NCBI GenBank assembly: GCA_021166815.1
Contig: JAJPEO010000128.1
Coordinates: forward strand, 1 to 5,136
Source of the DNA: Nocardioides sp.
GTDB taxonomy: Bacteria > Actinomycetota > Actinomycetes > Propionibacteriales > Nocardioidaceae
Length of the DNA: 5,136 bases
Direction of reading: 5' to 3'
Of the stretch, positions 1-5,136 are shown in pieces. Position numbers and translations under genes: made by a program. Each line of letters opens with the position of its first letter. Within the stretch, counting starts at the first letter, position 1. The notes under the pieces were generated by a model, which was not told the DNA's origin, searched no databases, and worked only from the letters and a program-made list of their open reading frames with translations.

Positions 1-306
1 TCCCGGGTGTCGGCCTGGGCGTGGATGACGCGGGACGTGGCTCGGACGGCTGTGTCGCTGTGGTCCGACGCCGTACGCCGCACCCCGCCGAGCCGCGTCG
101 GCCCCGTCGCGGCCGTGCTCGCCTTCAGCGCGTGGCTGGCCGGGGACGGGGCGTTGGCGTGGTGTGCGGTGGACCGCAGCCGGGCCAGCGACCGGGACGA
201 CTCGCTGGCGTCCCTCGTGGCGGACCTCCTCGACGCGGCCGCGTCCCCGACGTCGTGGGACACCGTTCGCGGGGAGGGGCCCGGGCTGGTGGGGCCGGCG
301 GCCTGA
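1..306 (+). CDS. DUF4192 family protein, C-terminal part (5' end outside window)
   Basis: The frame is open from the first base to a TGA at 304-306, so this is the last 101 codons of a gene that starts upstream. The visible end contains AAVLAFSAWLAGDGALAWCAVDRS, split here as AFSAWLAGDGALAW followed by CAVDRS, then a helix DSLASLVADLLDAAASP. The 'AW..GDGALA..A.DRA' segment followed by 'LA.LL..LL.AG.PP' is the typical C-terminal signature of actinobacterial DUF4192 proteins, which have no established function. An internal GTG at 7 is not needed as a start because the reading frame continues through the window edge. It reads in the same direction as the ligase gene but lies 55 bases from it, and that gene appears to have its own promoter. 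Family call is from recognition of the motif; no function is inferred. Confidence 0.75.
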   Translation, partial: SRVSAWAWMTRDVARTAVSLWSDAVRRTPPSRVGPVAAVLAFSAWLAGDGALAWCAVDRSRASDRDDSLASLVADLLDAAASPTSWDTVRGEGPGLVGPAA

Positions 307-348
307 CCCCAAGGGTGACGGCTCCTGTCCTCCTCGGGTCGCGATGAC

Positions 349-354
349 TAGGGT
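349..354 (+). promoter_or_regulatory. Candidate -10 box of a leaderless transcript
   Basis: TAGGGT fits the actinobacterial -10 pattern TANNNT and ends seven bases before the ATG at 362. A transcript starting the usual seven or so bases downstream would begin at the start codon itself, that is, a leaderless mRNA. No good -35 is visible (CTGTCC at 325-330 is the best, at 18 bases spacing, with half the consensus). The AGGG inside the box could alternatively be read as a weak ribosome-binding site eight bases from the ATG. Confidence 0.45.
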
Positions 355-361
355 CTTCGCC

Positions 362-1825
362 ATGGGAGAAGAGGTCGAGCCGCAGGAGTTCACCCGTGCT
401 GACCGCACGCACCACCGCGAGAAGGTGCGGCGCAACCTCGACGTCTTCGCCCGCATGCTGCGCGAAGCACGCTTCGACACCGACGACCCGATGACGGGCC
501 TGGAGCTGGAGCTGAACCTTGTCGACGCAGCCGGTGACCCGGCCCTCAACAACGCCGAGGTCCTGGAGGCCATCGCCGATCCCGCGTTCCAGACCGAGCT
601 GGGGCAGTTCAACATCGAGGTCAACCTCGACCCGCAGAGACTTCGGGAGGACGGGCTCGCGCGCTTCGAGGACGACCTGCGCCGCTCGCTCAACGCGGCC
701 GAGGTGCGCAGCAGCCAGGTGGGCGCCCACCAGGTCATGATCGGGATCCTGCCGACCCTGTCGGAGGGCCACATGAGCCGGTCCTCGATCAGCTCCAATC
801 CCCGCTACCGACTCCTGTCCGAGCAGATCCTCGACGCCCGGGGCGAGGACATCTCCATCGAGATCTCCGGCCGTGAGCGCCTGTCCACCACCGCGGACTC
901 GATCGTGCCGGAGGCTGCCTGCACGAGCACCCAGTTCCACGTCCAGACCTCGCCGCAGGAGTTCGCCGGCTACTGGAACGCCGCCCAGGCCATCGCGGGA
1001 GTGCAGCTGGCGGTGGCCGCCAACTCGCCCTACCTCCTGGGCCGCGAGCTGTGGCGCGAGACGCGGGTCCCGCTCTTCGAGCAGGCCACCGACACCCGCA
1101 GCGAGGAGCTGAAGGCCCAGGGCGTGCGGCCTCGGGTCTGGTTCGGAGAACGGTGGATCACCTCGGTCTTCGACCTGTTCGAGGAGAACGTGCGCTACTT
1201 CCCCGCACTGCTTCCCGTGACCGACCACGAGGATCCCCTCGAAGTCCTCGAGGCGGGCGGTACTCCCGCGCTGCACGAGCTGCGCCTGCACAACGGCACG
1301 ATCTACCGCTGGAACCGTCCCGTCTACGACGTCACGGACGGCGTGCCGCACCTGCGTGTGGAGAACCGGCTCCTCGCGGCCGGGCCGACCGTGGCCGACA
1401 CCGTGGCCAACGCCGCCTTCTGGTTCGGCCTCGTCCGTCACCTCGCCGAGAGCGAGCGGCCGGTCTGGTCGCAGATGTCGTTCTCGGCCGCGGAGGAGAA
1501 CTTCCACGTGGCGGCCCAGGTAGGCGTGGAGGCACAGGTCTACTGGCCCGGAGTGGGCCAGGTGCGGGCCGTCGAGCTCGTCCTGCGCAGGCTGCTGCCG
1601 ATGGCGCATGCCGGGCTGGAGGCGTGGGGCGTGCCCACGGAGCAGCGCGAGCGCTACCTCGGCATCATCGAGGAGCGCTGCCTGGCCGGCACCAACGGAG
1701 CCGAGTGGTTCACCCACAAGGTGCGCGGCCACGGCGCCAGCGATCGGTACGACGCGCTGCGGGCCACGTTGCTGGAGTACCGGCAGCGCATGCACACCAA
1801 CGAGCCCGTGCACACCTGGGACTGA
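362..1825 (+). CDS. GCS2-superfamily glutamate--cysteine ligase-like carboxylate-amine ligase
   Basis: Predicted cytosolic 487-residue ATP-dependent carboxylate-amine ligase of the GCS2 (PF04107) superfamily, whose characterised members join a glutamate carboxylate to the amine of cysteine. Visible landmarks are GLELELNLVD (46-55) and FNIEVNLDP (83-91), acidic strands that in this fold line the nucleotide/metal and glutamate site; STQFHVQ (189-195); ELRLHNGTIYRWNRPVYD (306-323); and VENRLLAAGPT (333-343) with conserved Glu334 and Arg336. It ends in VHTW-D. The ATG at 362 is preferred over an in-frame ATG at 344 because of the TAGGGT box just upstream and because the protein then begins MGEEVEP, as I recall for relatives. 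It is longer than E. coli YbdK (about 370 residues). Actinobacterial homologues are usually labelled glutamate--cysteine ligase, but actinobacteria make mycothiol rather than glutathione and no egtBCD genes lie nearby, so a role in ergothioneine synthesis is unsupported. Fold certain, substrate unknown. Confidence 0.88.
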   Translation: MGEEVEPQEFTRADRTHHREKVRRNLDVFARMLREARFDTDDPMTGLELELNLVDAAGDPALNNAEVLEAIADPAFQTELGQFNIEVNLDPQRLREDGLARFEDDLRRSLNAAEVRSSQVGAHQVMIGILPTLSEGHMSRSSISSNPRYRLLSEQILDARGEDISIEISGRERLSTTADSIVPEAACTSTQFHVQTSPQEFAGYWNAAQAIAGVQLAVAANSPYLLGRELWRETRVPLFEQATDTRSEELKAQGVRPRVWFGERWITSVFDLFEENVRYFPALLPVTDHEDPLEVLEAGGTPALHELRLHNGTIYRWNRPVYDVTDGVPHLRVENRLLAAGPTVADTVANAAFWFGLVRHLAESERPVWSQMSFSAAEENFHVAAQVGVEAQVYWPGVGQVRAVELVLRRLLPMAHAGLEAWGVPTEQRERYLGIIEERCLAGTNGAEWFTHKVRGHGASDRYDALRATLLEYRQRMHTNEPVHTWD

Positions 1826-1846
1826 CCTGCCGGCACCGGAGGGGCG

Positions 1847-2281
1847 TCAGCGGCTCGGCCGGGGGGAGTGGCGCCGCAGGCGACGCCAGGTGCGGGTGAC
1901 CCCCGTGGTGGGACAGAACCAGCCCTCGCGCGTCACGACGACGAGGGAGACGGGCGATGACAGGGCCTGCGCGGCCCAGTGGACGGCCGAGCCCCAGAAC
2001 AGGTCGGCGTCGTGCAGCGTGAGTGCCCCCGGCCTGGTCAGCCAGCAGAAGTGCTGCTGGTGGTCACGACGAGCCCGGTCGAGCAGGATCAGTGCGAGGT
2101 CGCGCGCGAGCCCCTCGTCTGCGCGTTCCAGGTGTACGTGCCGCAACGAGGTCGCCGCGCCGGGCAGCCCGGCGTGCAACGCCATCGGGAACCGGCGACG
2201 GGGCTCGGCCTCCCGCAGCTCCAGCACGGCGGCCCGCAGCTCGTGGTGGGTGAAGCGGTCGATGGGGGCGTGGATGGACAC
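1847..2281 (-). CDS. Uncharacterised conserved actinobacterial protein
   Basis: I do not know a function for this gene. The minus frame gives a 144-residue protein from a GTG at 2281, MSIHAPIDRFTHHELRAAV onward. Coding is supported by amphipathic, protein-like sequence and the motifs FPMALHAGLPG (31-41), FCWLTRPGALTLHDAD (78-93), SLVVVTREGW (112-121) and TRTWRRLRRH (129-138); the last part resembles small actinobacterial hypothetical proteins with a 'WLTRPG ... VVVTR.GW ... R.W.RLR' pattern that I recall without a name. It looks like a small alpha/beta protein without signal peptide or membrane segment. The start is uncertain: GGGGCAGG lies 8 bases before 2281, but GTG codons at 2302 and 2326 (159 residues) are also in frame, and the frame stays open to 2482, which would overlap the stress-protein gene and is unlikely. 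It converges with the ligase gene (21 bases between stops) and diverges from the stress-protein gene. Confidence 0.65.
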   Translation of the reverse strand: MSIHAPIDRFTHHELRAAVLELREAEPRRRFPMALHAGLPGAATSLRHVHLERADEGLARDLALILLDRARRDHQQHFCWLTRPGALTLHDADLFWGSAVHWAAQALSSPVSLVVVTREGWFCPTTGVTRTWRRLRRHSPRPSR

Positions 2282-2353
2282 GCCAGCAGCCTGCCCCAGC
2301 ACCGGCGCCGCGTGGCGTTCGTCCACAGGCTGCGGATCGCGACGTCCATCGGC

Positions 2354-2359
2354 TAACGT
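2354..2359 (+). promoter_or_regulatory. Candidate -10 box for the usp/HhH-GPD operon
   Basis: TAACGT matches TANNNT and would start transcription near 2366, leaving a leader of about 40 bases before the ATG at 2407. No convincing -35 is seen 17-18 bases upstream. The divergent small gene must also be transcribed from this roughly 80-125 base gap, but I see no clear -10 on its strand. Confidence 0.35.
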
Positions 2360-2361
2360 CG

Positions 2362-2390
2362 GGTCAGCTCCCGGCCACGTGCGCCGGACC
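2362..2390 (+). other. Inverted repeat in the usp leader
   Basis: CCGGC (2371-2375) and GCCGG (2383-2387) can pair around a seven-base loop that contains CACGTG, and an outer GGTC (2362-2365) can pair with GACC (2387-2390) if a bulge is allowed. The structure ends just before the ribosome-binding site at 2394-2401. It could be a weak leader hairpin or an operator, but in DNA this rich in G and C a five-base stem is easily met by chance. Confidence 0.25.
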
Positions 2391-2406
2391 GTGAGAGGAG
2401 ACCCTG

Positions 2407-2808
2407 ATGGGCACCGTCGTCGTCGGATTCGTCCCCAAGCCGGAGGGTGCCGCCGCCCTGGCCGCCGGGATCCGTGAAGCACGCCTGCGCCAGGCCAAGC
2501 TGGTGGTGGTCAACTCCCACCGCGGTGGCCAGGAGTTCGACGGGGTCAAGTCCCAGCAGGCCGAGGACGACATGGAGGCCATCCGGTCACAGCTGGAGGA
2601 CTCCGGCCTGGACTACGAGCTGCGCCAGCTCGTCCGCGGGTTCGAGCCGGCCGAGGACCTCATCAGCATCGCCGAGGCCAACGGGGCCGAGCTGCTGGTG
2701 ATCGGGCTGCGTCGTCGTTCCCCGGTCGGCAAGCTCATCCTGGGCAGCAACGCCCAGCGCGTCCTCCTCGACGCGCACTGCCCCGTGCTGGCCGTCAAGG
2801 CCGACTGA
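2407..2808 (+). CDS. Universal stress protein (UspA family)
   Basis: A 133-residue single-domain universal stress protein, the normal length for one Usp domain. Such cytosolic proteins dimerise, and many bind ATP or other adenine nucleotides; they help cells survive starvation and other stress, usually without a known biochemical reaction. The first strand is TVVVGFVPKPEG (3-14), the second AKLVVVNSHRGG (30-41), the helix AEDLISIAEANGAELLVIG runs to residue 100, and the C-terminal strand is CPVLAVK (125-131). The nucleotide loop reads G100-LR-R103-nine residues-G113-S114, so it departs from G-x2-G-x9-G-S/T at the second glycine; the early Asp seen in ATP-binding members is also absent after the first strand. 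A strong AGAGGAGA site (2394-2401) sits before the ATG. It is followed after only 4 bases by the HhH-GPD gene, implying one transcript. Family is certain; ligand is not. Confidence 0.93.
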   Translation: MGTVVVGFVPKPEGAAALAAGIREARLRQAKLVVVNSHRGGQEFDGVKSQQAEDDMEAIRSQLEDSGLDYELRQLVRGFEPAEDLISIAEANGAELLVIGLRRRSPVGKLILGSNAQRVLLDAHCPVLAVKAD

Positions 2809-2812
2809 GGTC

Positions 2813-3376
2813 GTGGCCCTCACGATCTGCCAGGACCCTGTCGCCGACCGGGTCCTCGAGGAGTCCGACTTCGCCCTGCTGGTCGGGATGATGCTCGACC
2901 AGCAGTACCCCATGGAGCATGCCTTCAGGGGCCCCGCCAAGATCCTCGAACGGTTCGGCACGCTCGAGCCGGCCGCGATCGCGGCGGCAGACCCGGAGGA
3001 GTTCGCGGCGATGGCCGCGCAGACGCCCGCCATCCACCGCTTCCCGGGGTCCATGGCCCAGCGCGTCCAGGCCCTGGCGCAGATCGTGGAGGACGAGTAC
3101 GCCGGTGACGCCTCGCGACTGTGGACCGAGGCCGCCAGCGGGCGCGACCTGCTCAAGCGGGTGATGGCTCTTCCGGGCTTCGGGCGCCAGAAGGCCCAGA
3201 TCTTCGTCGCGCTCCTCGCCAAGCAGCGTGGTGTGCGACCGGAGGGCTGGGAGCAGGCGGTGGGGGACTACGCCCTGGAGGGACATCGCTCGGTGGCCGA
3301 CGTCGTCGACGCCGAGTCCCTGCAGAAGGTCCGCGACTTCAAGAAGGCTGCCAAGGCGCGTACGAACCCGTCGTGA
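2813..3376 (+). CDS. HhH-GPD-type base-excision DNA repair protein
   Basis: A 187-residue protein of the helix-hairpin-helix GPD superfamily, the fold of endonuclease III, MutY and AlkA glycosylases that remove damaged bases from DNA. The N-terminal FALLVGMMLDQQYPMEHAF (20-38) matches the 'ML.QQ' helix, and LPGFGRQKA (120-128) is the DNA-binding hairpin. It corresponds to the actinobacterial family usually called 'HhH-GPD-type base excision DNA repair protein' (TIGR03252, from memory). The position of endonuclease III's catalytic Lys is Gln126, so lyase activity is not expected; the likely catalytic Asp is Asp152 in AVGDYAL, inferred from its resemblance to the Asp motif of AlkA-type enzymes. 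There is no iron-sulfur cysteine cluster (a single Cys at 6). The GTG start lies 4 bases after the usp stop with no well-spaced ribosome site, so translation is probably coupled to usp. The protein is basic at its end (KKAAKARTNPS). Substrate lesion is unknown. Confidence 0.87.
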   Translation: MALTICQDPVADRVLEESDFALLVGMMLDQQYPMEHAFRGPAKILERFGTLEPAAIAAADPEEFAAMAAQTPAIHRFPGSMAQRVQALAQIVEDEYAGDASRLWTEAASGRDLLKRVMALPGFGRQKAQIFVALLAKQRGVRPEGWEQAVGDYALEGHRSVADVVDAESLQKVRDFKKAAKARTNPS

Positions 3377-3411
3377 GCACCGCTGGTGTCGAGGCGCGTG
3401 GATGGCCGTGG

Positions 3412-3417
3412 CAGAAT
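3412..3417 (+). promoter_or_regulatory. Candidate housekeeping -10 box for sigA
   Basis: CAGAAT sits in the context TGGCAGAATGACC, resembling an extended -10 (TG before the hexamer, A at position 2, T at position 6). Transcription would begin around 3425, giving a leader of about 57 bases. There is no good -35 at 17-18 bases (near 3388-3394). It overlaps the alternative redox-type promoter listed separately. Confidence 0.35.
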
Positions 3418-3438
3418 GACCGCGCGGCTCTTGACGTT
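3413..3438 (+). promoter_or_regulatory. Candidate SigR/SigH-type (redox ECF) promoter for sigA
   Basis: AGAAT (3413-3417) and GTT (3436-3438) are separated by exactly 18 bases. The consensus for the redox-responsive ECF sigma SigR of Streptomyces and SigH of mycobacteria is GGAAT, a spacer of about 18, and GTT, so only the first base differs. In Streptomyces the orthologous gene hrdB is known to have a SigR-dependent promoter. The short motif is weak evidence alone; position in front of this gene raises its value. The start point would be near 3445. Confidence 0.3.
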
Positions 3439-3470
3439 ACCGGGCCTTGCCGCGCCCACAGGTCGTTGAC

Positions 3471-3476
3471 GAGAGG
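3471..3476 (+). promoter_or_regulatory. Ribosome-binding site deciding the sigA start
   Basis: GAGAGG lies five bases before the GTG at 3482. The earlier in-frame GTG at 3476 overlaps this site by a base, so it cannot use it, which favours 3482 and a protein starting MSTHSGKLL. Confidence 0.6.
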
Positions 3477-3481
3477 TGTAC

Positions 3482-4999
3482 GTGTCCACCCACTCAGGCA
3501 AGCTGCTCCCCGCACAGGTGCTGTCGCACCCGTCCATCGAGGCCTTGGTCGAGGCCGGTGCCCCGACCGGCACCGTGACTCCCGATGAGCTGCGCCGAGC
3601 CAGCGACGACGCGGGCGTGGAGCCGCGCCACCTCAAGGCCCTGCTCGTCCACCTGAGCGGTCGGGGGATCTCGGTGCAGATCGACGCCGACACCTCGCGT
3701 GCGGTGGCGGCCACGAGCTCGCGGAAGCCCACGAGCTCTGCGGCGAAGAAGGCCGCCCCGGCCAAGAAGACCGCGGCGAAGAAGTCTGCTGCCGCGGAGA
3801 GTGCCGACGAGGGGGCCGCGAAGGCGCCCGCCAAGAAGGCCCCCGCGAAGAAGGCGGCCGCCAAGAAGGCGCCTGCCAAGAAGGCTGCTGCCGCCGAGCC
3901 GGCGCCGGTGGAGACCGGGGCCGTCGTCATCGGCCCCGACGGCAAGAAGATCCTTCCCGACCTCCCCGACGAGCAGTTCGAGCAGGACGTCGTCAAGGAC
4001 CCCTCCATCAAGGAGGACGAGAAGCAGGCGTTCACCGTCTCGGCCGCCGACGAGACCGACGAGCCCGAGCAGCAGGTCATGGTCGCCGGCGCGACCGCCG
4101 ACCCCGTCAAGGACTACCTCAAGCAGATCGGCAAGGTGCCGCTGCTCAACGCCGAGATGGAGGTCGAGCTCGCCAAGCGCATCGAGGCGGGCCTGTTCTC
4201 CGAGGAGAAGCTGGCCAAGGGCGGGCGCATCAGCGCCAAGCTGCTCGAGGAGCTCGAGTGGATCGCCGAGGACGGTCGGCGTGCCAAGAACCACCTCCTC
4301 GAGGCCAACCTCCGGCTCGTGGTCAGCCTGGCCAAGCGCTACACCGGTCGCGGCATGCTGTTCCTGGACCTGATCCAGGAGGGCAACCTCGGTCTGATCC
4401 GCGCGGTGGAGAAGTTCGACTACACCAAGGGCTACAAGTTCTCGACCTACGCGACGTGGTGGATCCGCCAGGCGATCACGCGTGCGATGGCCGACCAGGC
4501 CCGCACGATCCGCATCCCGGTCCACATGGTCGAGGTCATCAACAAGCTGGCCCGGGTGCAGCGCCAGATGCTCCAGGACCTGGGCCGCGAGCCCACGCCC
4601 GAGGAGCTCGCCAAGGAGCTCGACATGACCCCCGAGAAGGTCATCGAGGTCCAGAAGTACGGCCGCGAGCCCATCTCGCTGCACACTCCGCTCGGCGAGG
4701 ACGGCGACTCCGAGTTCGGCGACCTCATCGAGGACTCCGAGGCGATCGTGCCCGCGGACGCGGTGTCCTTCACGCTCCTGCAGGAGCAGCTGCACGCGGT
4801 GCTGGACACCCTGTCCGAGCGTGAGGCCGGCGTGGTCTCGATGCGCTTCGGCCTCACCGACGGCCAGCCCAAGACGCTGGACGAGATCGGCAAGGTCTAC
4901 GGCGTGACGCGTGAGCGGATCCGCCAGATCGAGTCCAAGACCATGTCCAAGCTGCGCCACCCGAGCCGGTCGCAGGTCCTGCGCGACTACCTGGACTGA
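3482..4999 (+). CDS. sigA: Primary RNA polymerase sigma factor (SigA/HrdB/RpoD)
   Basis: The housekeeping sigma-70 subunit, which directs core RNA polymerase to most promoters; 505 residues, normal for actinobacterial SigA/HrdB. Domains in order: a region 1.1-like helical segment (about 15-65); a lysine/alanine/proline-rich low-complexity linker (about 84-140, many AKKA and PAKKA units); an acidic stretch (about 155-200); region 1.2 from [16 protein letters not shown] (207 on); a short non-conserved segment around 240-265; region 2 from [16 protein letters not shown] (272 on) with [10 protein letters not shown] (323-332), the -10 recognition and melting helix; region 3 with [14 protein letters not shown]; and region 4 with [18 protein letters not shown] (467-484), the -35 recognition helix-turn-helix, ending SQVLRDYLD. 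All hallmark residues for a group 1 factor are present, so no shortened group 2 paralogue is suggested. GTG start at 3482 is chosen by the GAGAGG site. It is preceded by 105 non-coding bases with candidate promoters and followed by a possible terminator. Calling it the primary rather than an alternative factor rests on length, region 1.1 and near-consensus regions 2 and 4. Confidence 0.96.
   Translation: MSTHSGKLLPAQVLSHPSIEALVEAGAPTGTVTPDELRRASDDAGVEPRHLKALLVHLSGRGISVQIDADTSRAVAATSSRKPTSSAAKKAAPAKKTAAKKSAAAESADEGAAKAPAKKAPAKKAAAKKAPAKKAAAAEPAPVETGAVVIGPDGKKILPDLPDEQFEQDVVKDPSIKEDEKQAFTVSAADETDEPEQQVMVAGATADPVKDYLKQIGKVPLLNAEMEVELAKRIEAGLFSEEKLAKGGRISAKLLEELEWIAEDGRRAKNHLLEANLRLVVSLAKRYTGRGMLFLDLIQEGNLGLIRAVEKFDYTKGYKFSTYATWWIRQAITRAMADQARTIRIPVHMVEVINKLARVQRQMLQDLGREPTPEELAKELDMTPEKVIEVQKYGREPISLHTPLGEDGDSEFGDLIEDSEAIVPADAVSFTLLQEQLHAVLDTLSEREAGVVSMRFGLTDGQPKTLDEIGKVYGVTRERIRQIESKTMSKLRHPSRSQVLRDYLD
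3740..3896 (+). repeat. Degenerate in-frame repeat encoding the AKKA/PAKKA tail
   Basis: Within the sigma gene, GCCAAGAAGGC and close variants (such as GCGAAGAAGGC) recur about every 12-15 bases, encoding alternating Lys-Lys and Ala/Pro. The unit is imperfect at third positions, so it is a diverged repeat rather than a recent expansion. Such histone-H1-like tails are common in actinobacterial primary sigma factors and vary in length between species. Confidence 0.6.
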
Positions 5000-5014
5000 G
5001 ACAAGACCTCGAGA

Positions 5015-5045
5015 GGTGGGCGGCCGGCGGGGCTGGGCCCCCACC
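5015..5045 (+). terminator. Possible terminator hairpin after sigA
   Basis: Sixteen bases after the sigma stop, GGTGGG (5015-5020) can pair with CCCACC (5040-5045), and inside it GGGGC (5029-5033) can pair with GCCCC (5037-5041) across a TGG loop; the two pairings share some C residues. There is no T run, which is common for actinobacterial terminators but makes the call weak. The rest of the tail to 5136 holds a GCAATTGC palindrome (5047-5054), a run of seven G (5055-5061) and no gene that I can support. Confidence 0.35.
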
Positions 5046-5136
5046 AGCAATTGCGGGGGGGTCGCCGCAGGTGGTCAGGTGCACGACGGGCCCCGTGAGC
5101 GCGGCGCGGCCGGCAGCTGCCCGCGACCAGAGGGGG

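Noticed and set aside
125..1813. 562-residue open frame on the minus strand opposite the ligase gene
   Set aside because: It mirrors the ligase codons, is rich in His, Arg, Gly and Val typical of antisense shadows of GC-rich genes, and has no recognisable domain, whereas the plus strand has clear GCS2 motifs.
1826..1846. Bidirectional terminator between the convergent stops
   Set aside because: The 21-base gap contains only a CCGGCACCGG direct-type repeat and no credible stem with loop or T run.
2089..2349. Minus-strand ATG frame beginning MDVAIRSLW, considered as an alternative or frameshifted start of the small gene
   Set aside because: After about ten residues it becomes Ser/Pro/Thr/Arg-rich shadow sequence; the overlapping frame carries the protein-like motifs, and nothing shows that the two were once joined.
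2282..2482. Longer N-terminus of the small minus-strand gene up to an ATG at 2482
   Set aside because: It would overlap the start and ribosome site of the stress-protein gene, and the added residues (Arg/Pro/Gly-rich) look like non-coding translation.
3431..3436. TTGACG as a -35 box for sigA
   Set aside because: No TANNNT-like hexamer lies 16-19 bases downstream; the region there is GCGCCCACAGG.
3494..5050. 518-residue open frame on the minus strand opposite sigA
   Set aside because: Antisense shadow: Leu/Val/Gly/Asp-rich low-information sequence directly opposite an unmistakable sigma factor.
1..5136. tRNA or rRNA genes, CRISPR arrays, insertion sequences, attachment sites
   Set aside because: No cloverleaf-like segment, spaced repeat array, transposase or terminal inverted repeat was seen, and coding fills nearly all of the window.

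Overview
This is a dense, high-GC chromosomal window with the gene content of a mycelial or coccoid actinobacterium. A DUF4192 tail, an actinobacterial-type GCS2 ligase, an actinobacterial-type HhH-GPD protein and a HrdB/SigA-type primary sigma factor with a lysine/alanine-rich N-terminal tail all point that way. The sequence family feel is closest to Nocardioides, Aeromicrobium and relatives (Propionibacteriales), but I cannot place it firmly without a search.

Layout. (1) 1-306: 3' end of a plus-strand DUF4192 gene that begins before the window. (2) 362-1825: a complete 487-residue glutamate--cysteine-ligase-like (GCS2 superfamily) enzyme, probably leaderless, with its own -10 box. (3) About 1847-2281 (or to 2326), minus strand: a small protein of unknown function that converges on the ligase gene, with only 21 bases between the two stop codons. 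(4) 2407-2808 and 2813-3376, plus strand: a universal stress protein and an HhH-GPD base-excision-type DNA repair protein, separated by 4 bases and so almost certainly cotranscribed. (5) 3482-4999: the primary (housekeeping) sigma factor, preceded by a 105-base intergenic region with overlapping candidate promoters. (6) 5000-5136: non-coding tail with a GC-rich hairpin that may be the sigma gene's terminator.

These are mostly housekeeping genes. A loose common theme is stress and genome maintenance: a stress protein paired with a DNA-repair protein, next to the sigma factor, which may itself have a redox-sigma (SigR/SigH-type) promoter. I found no mobile element, CRISPR array, RNA gene or defence system, and no clear evidence of a new system. 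The most worthwhile points are the possible SigR-type promoter before the sigma gene, the altered active-site residues in the HhH-GPD protein, the unassigned substrate of the GCS2 ligase, and the uncharacterised minus-strand gene.
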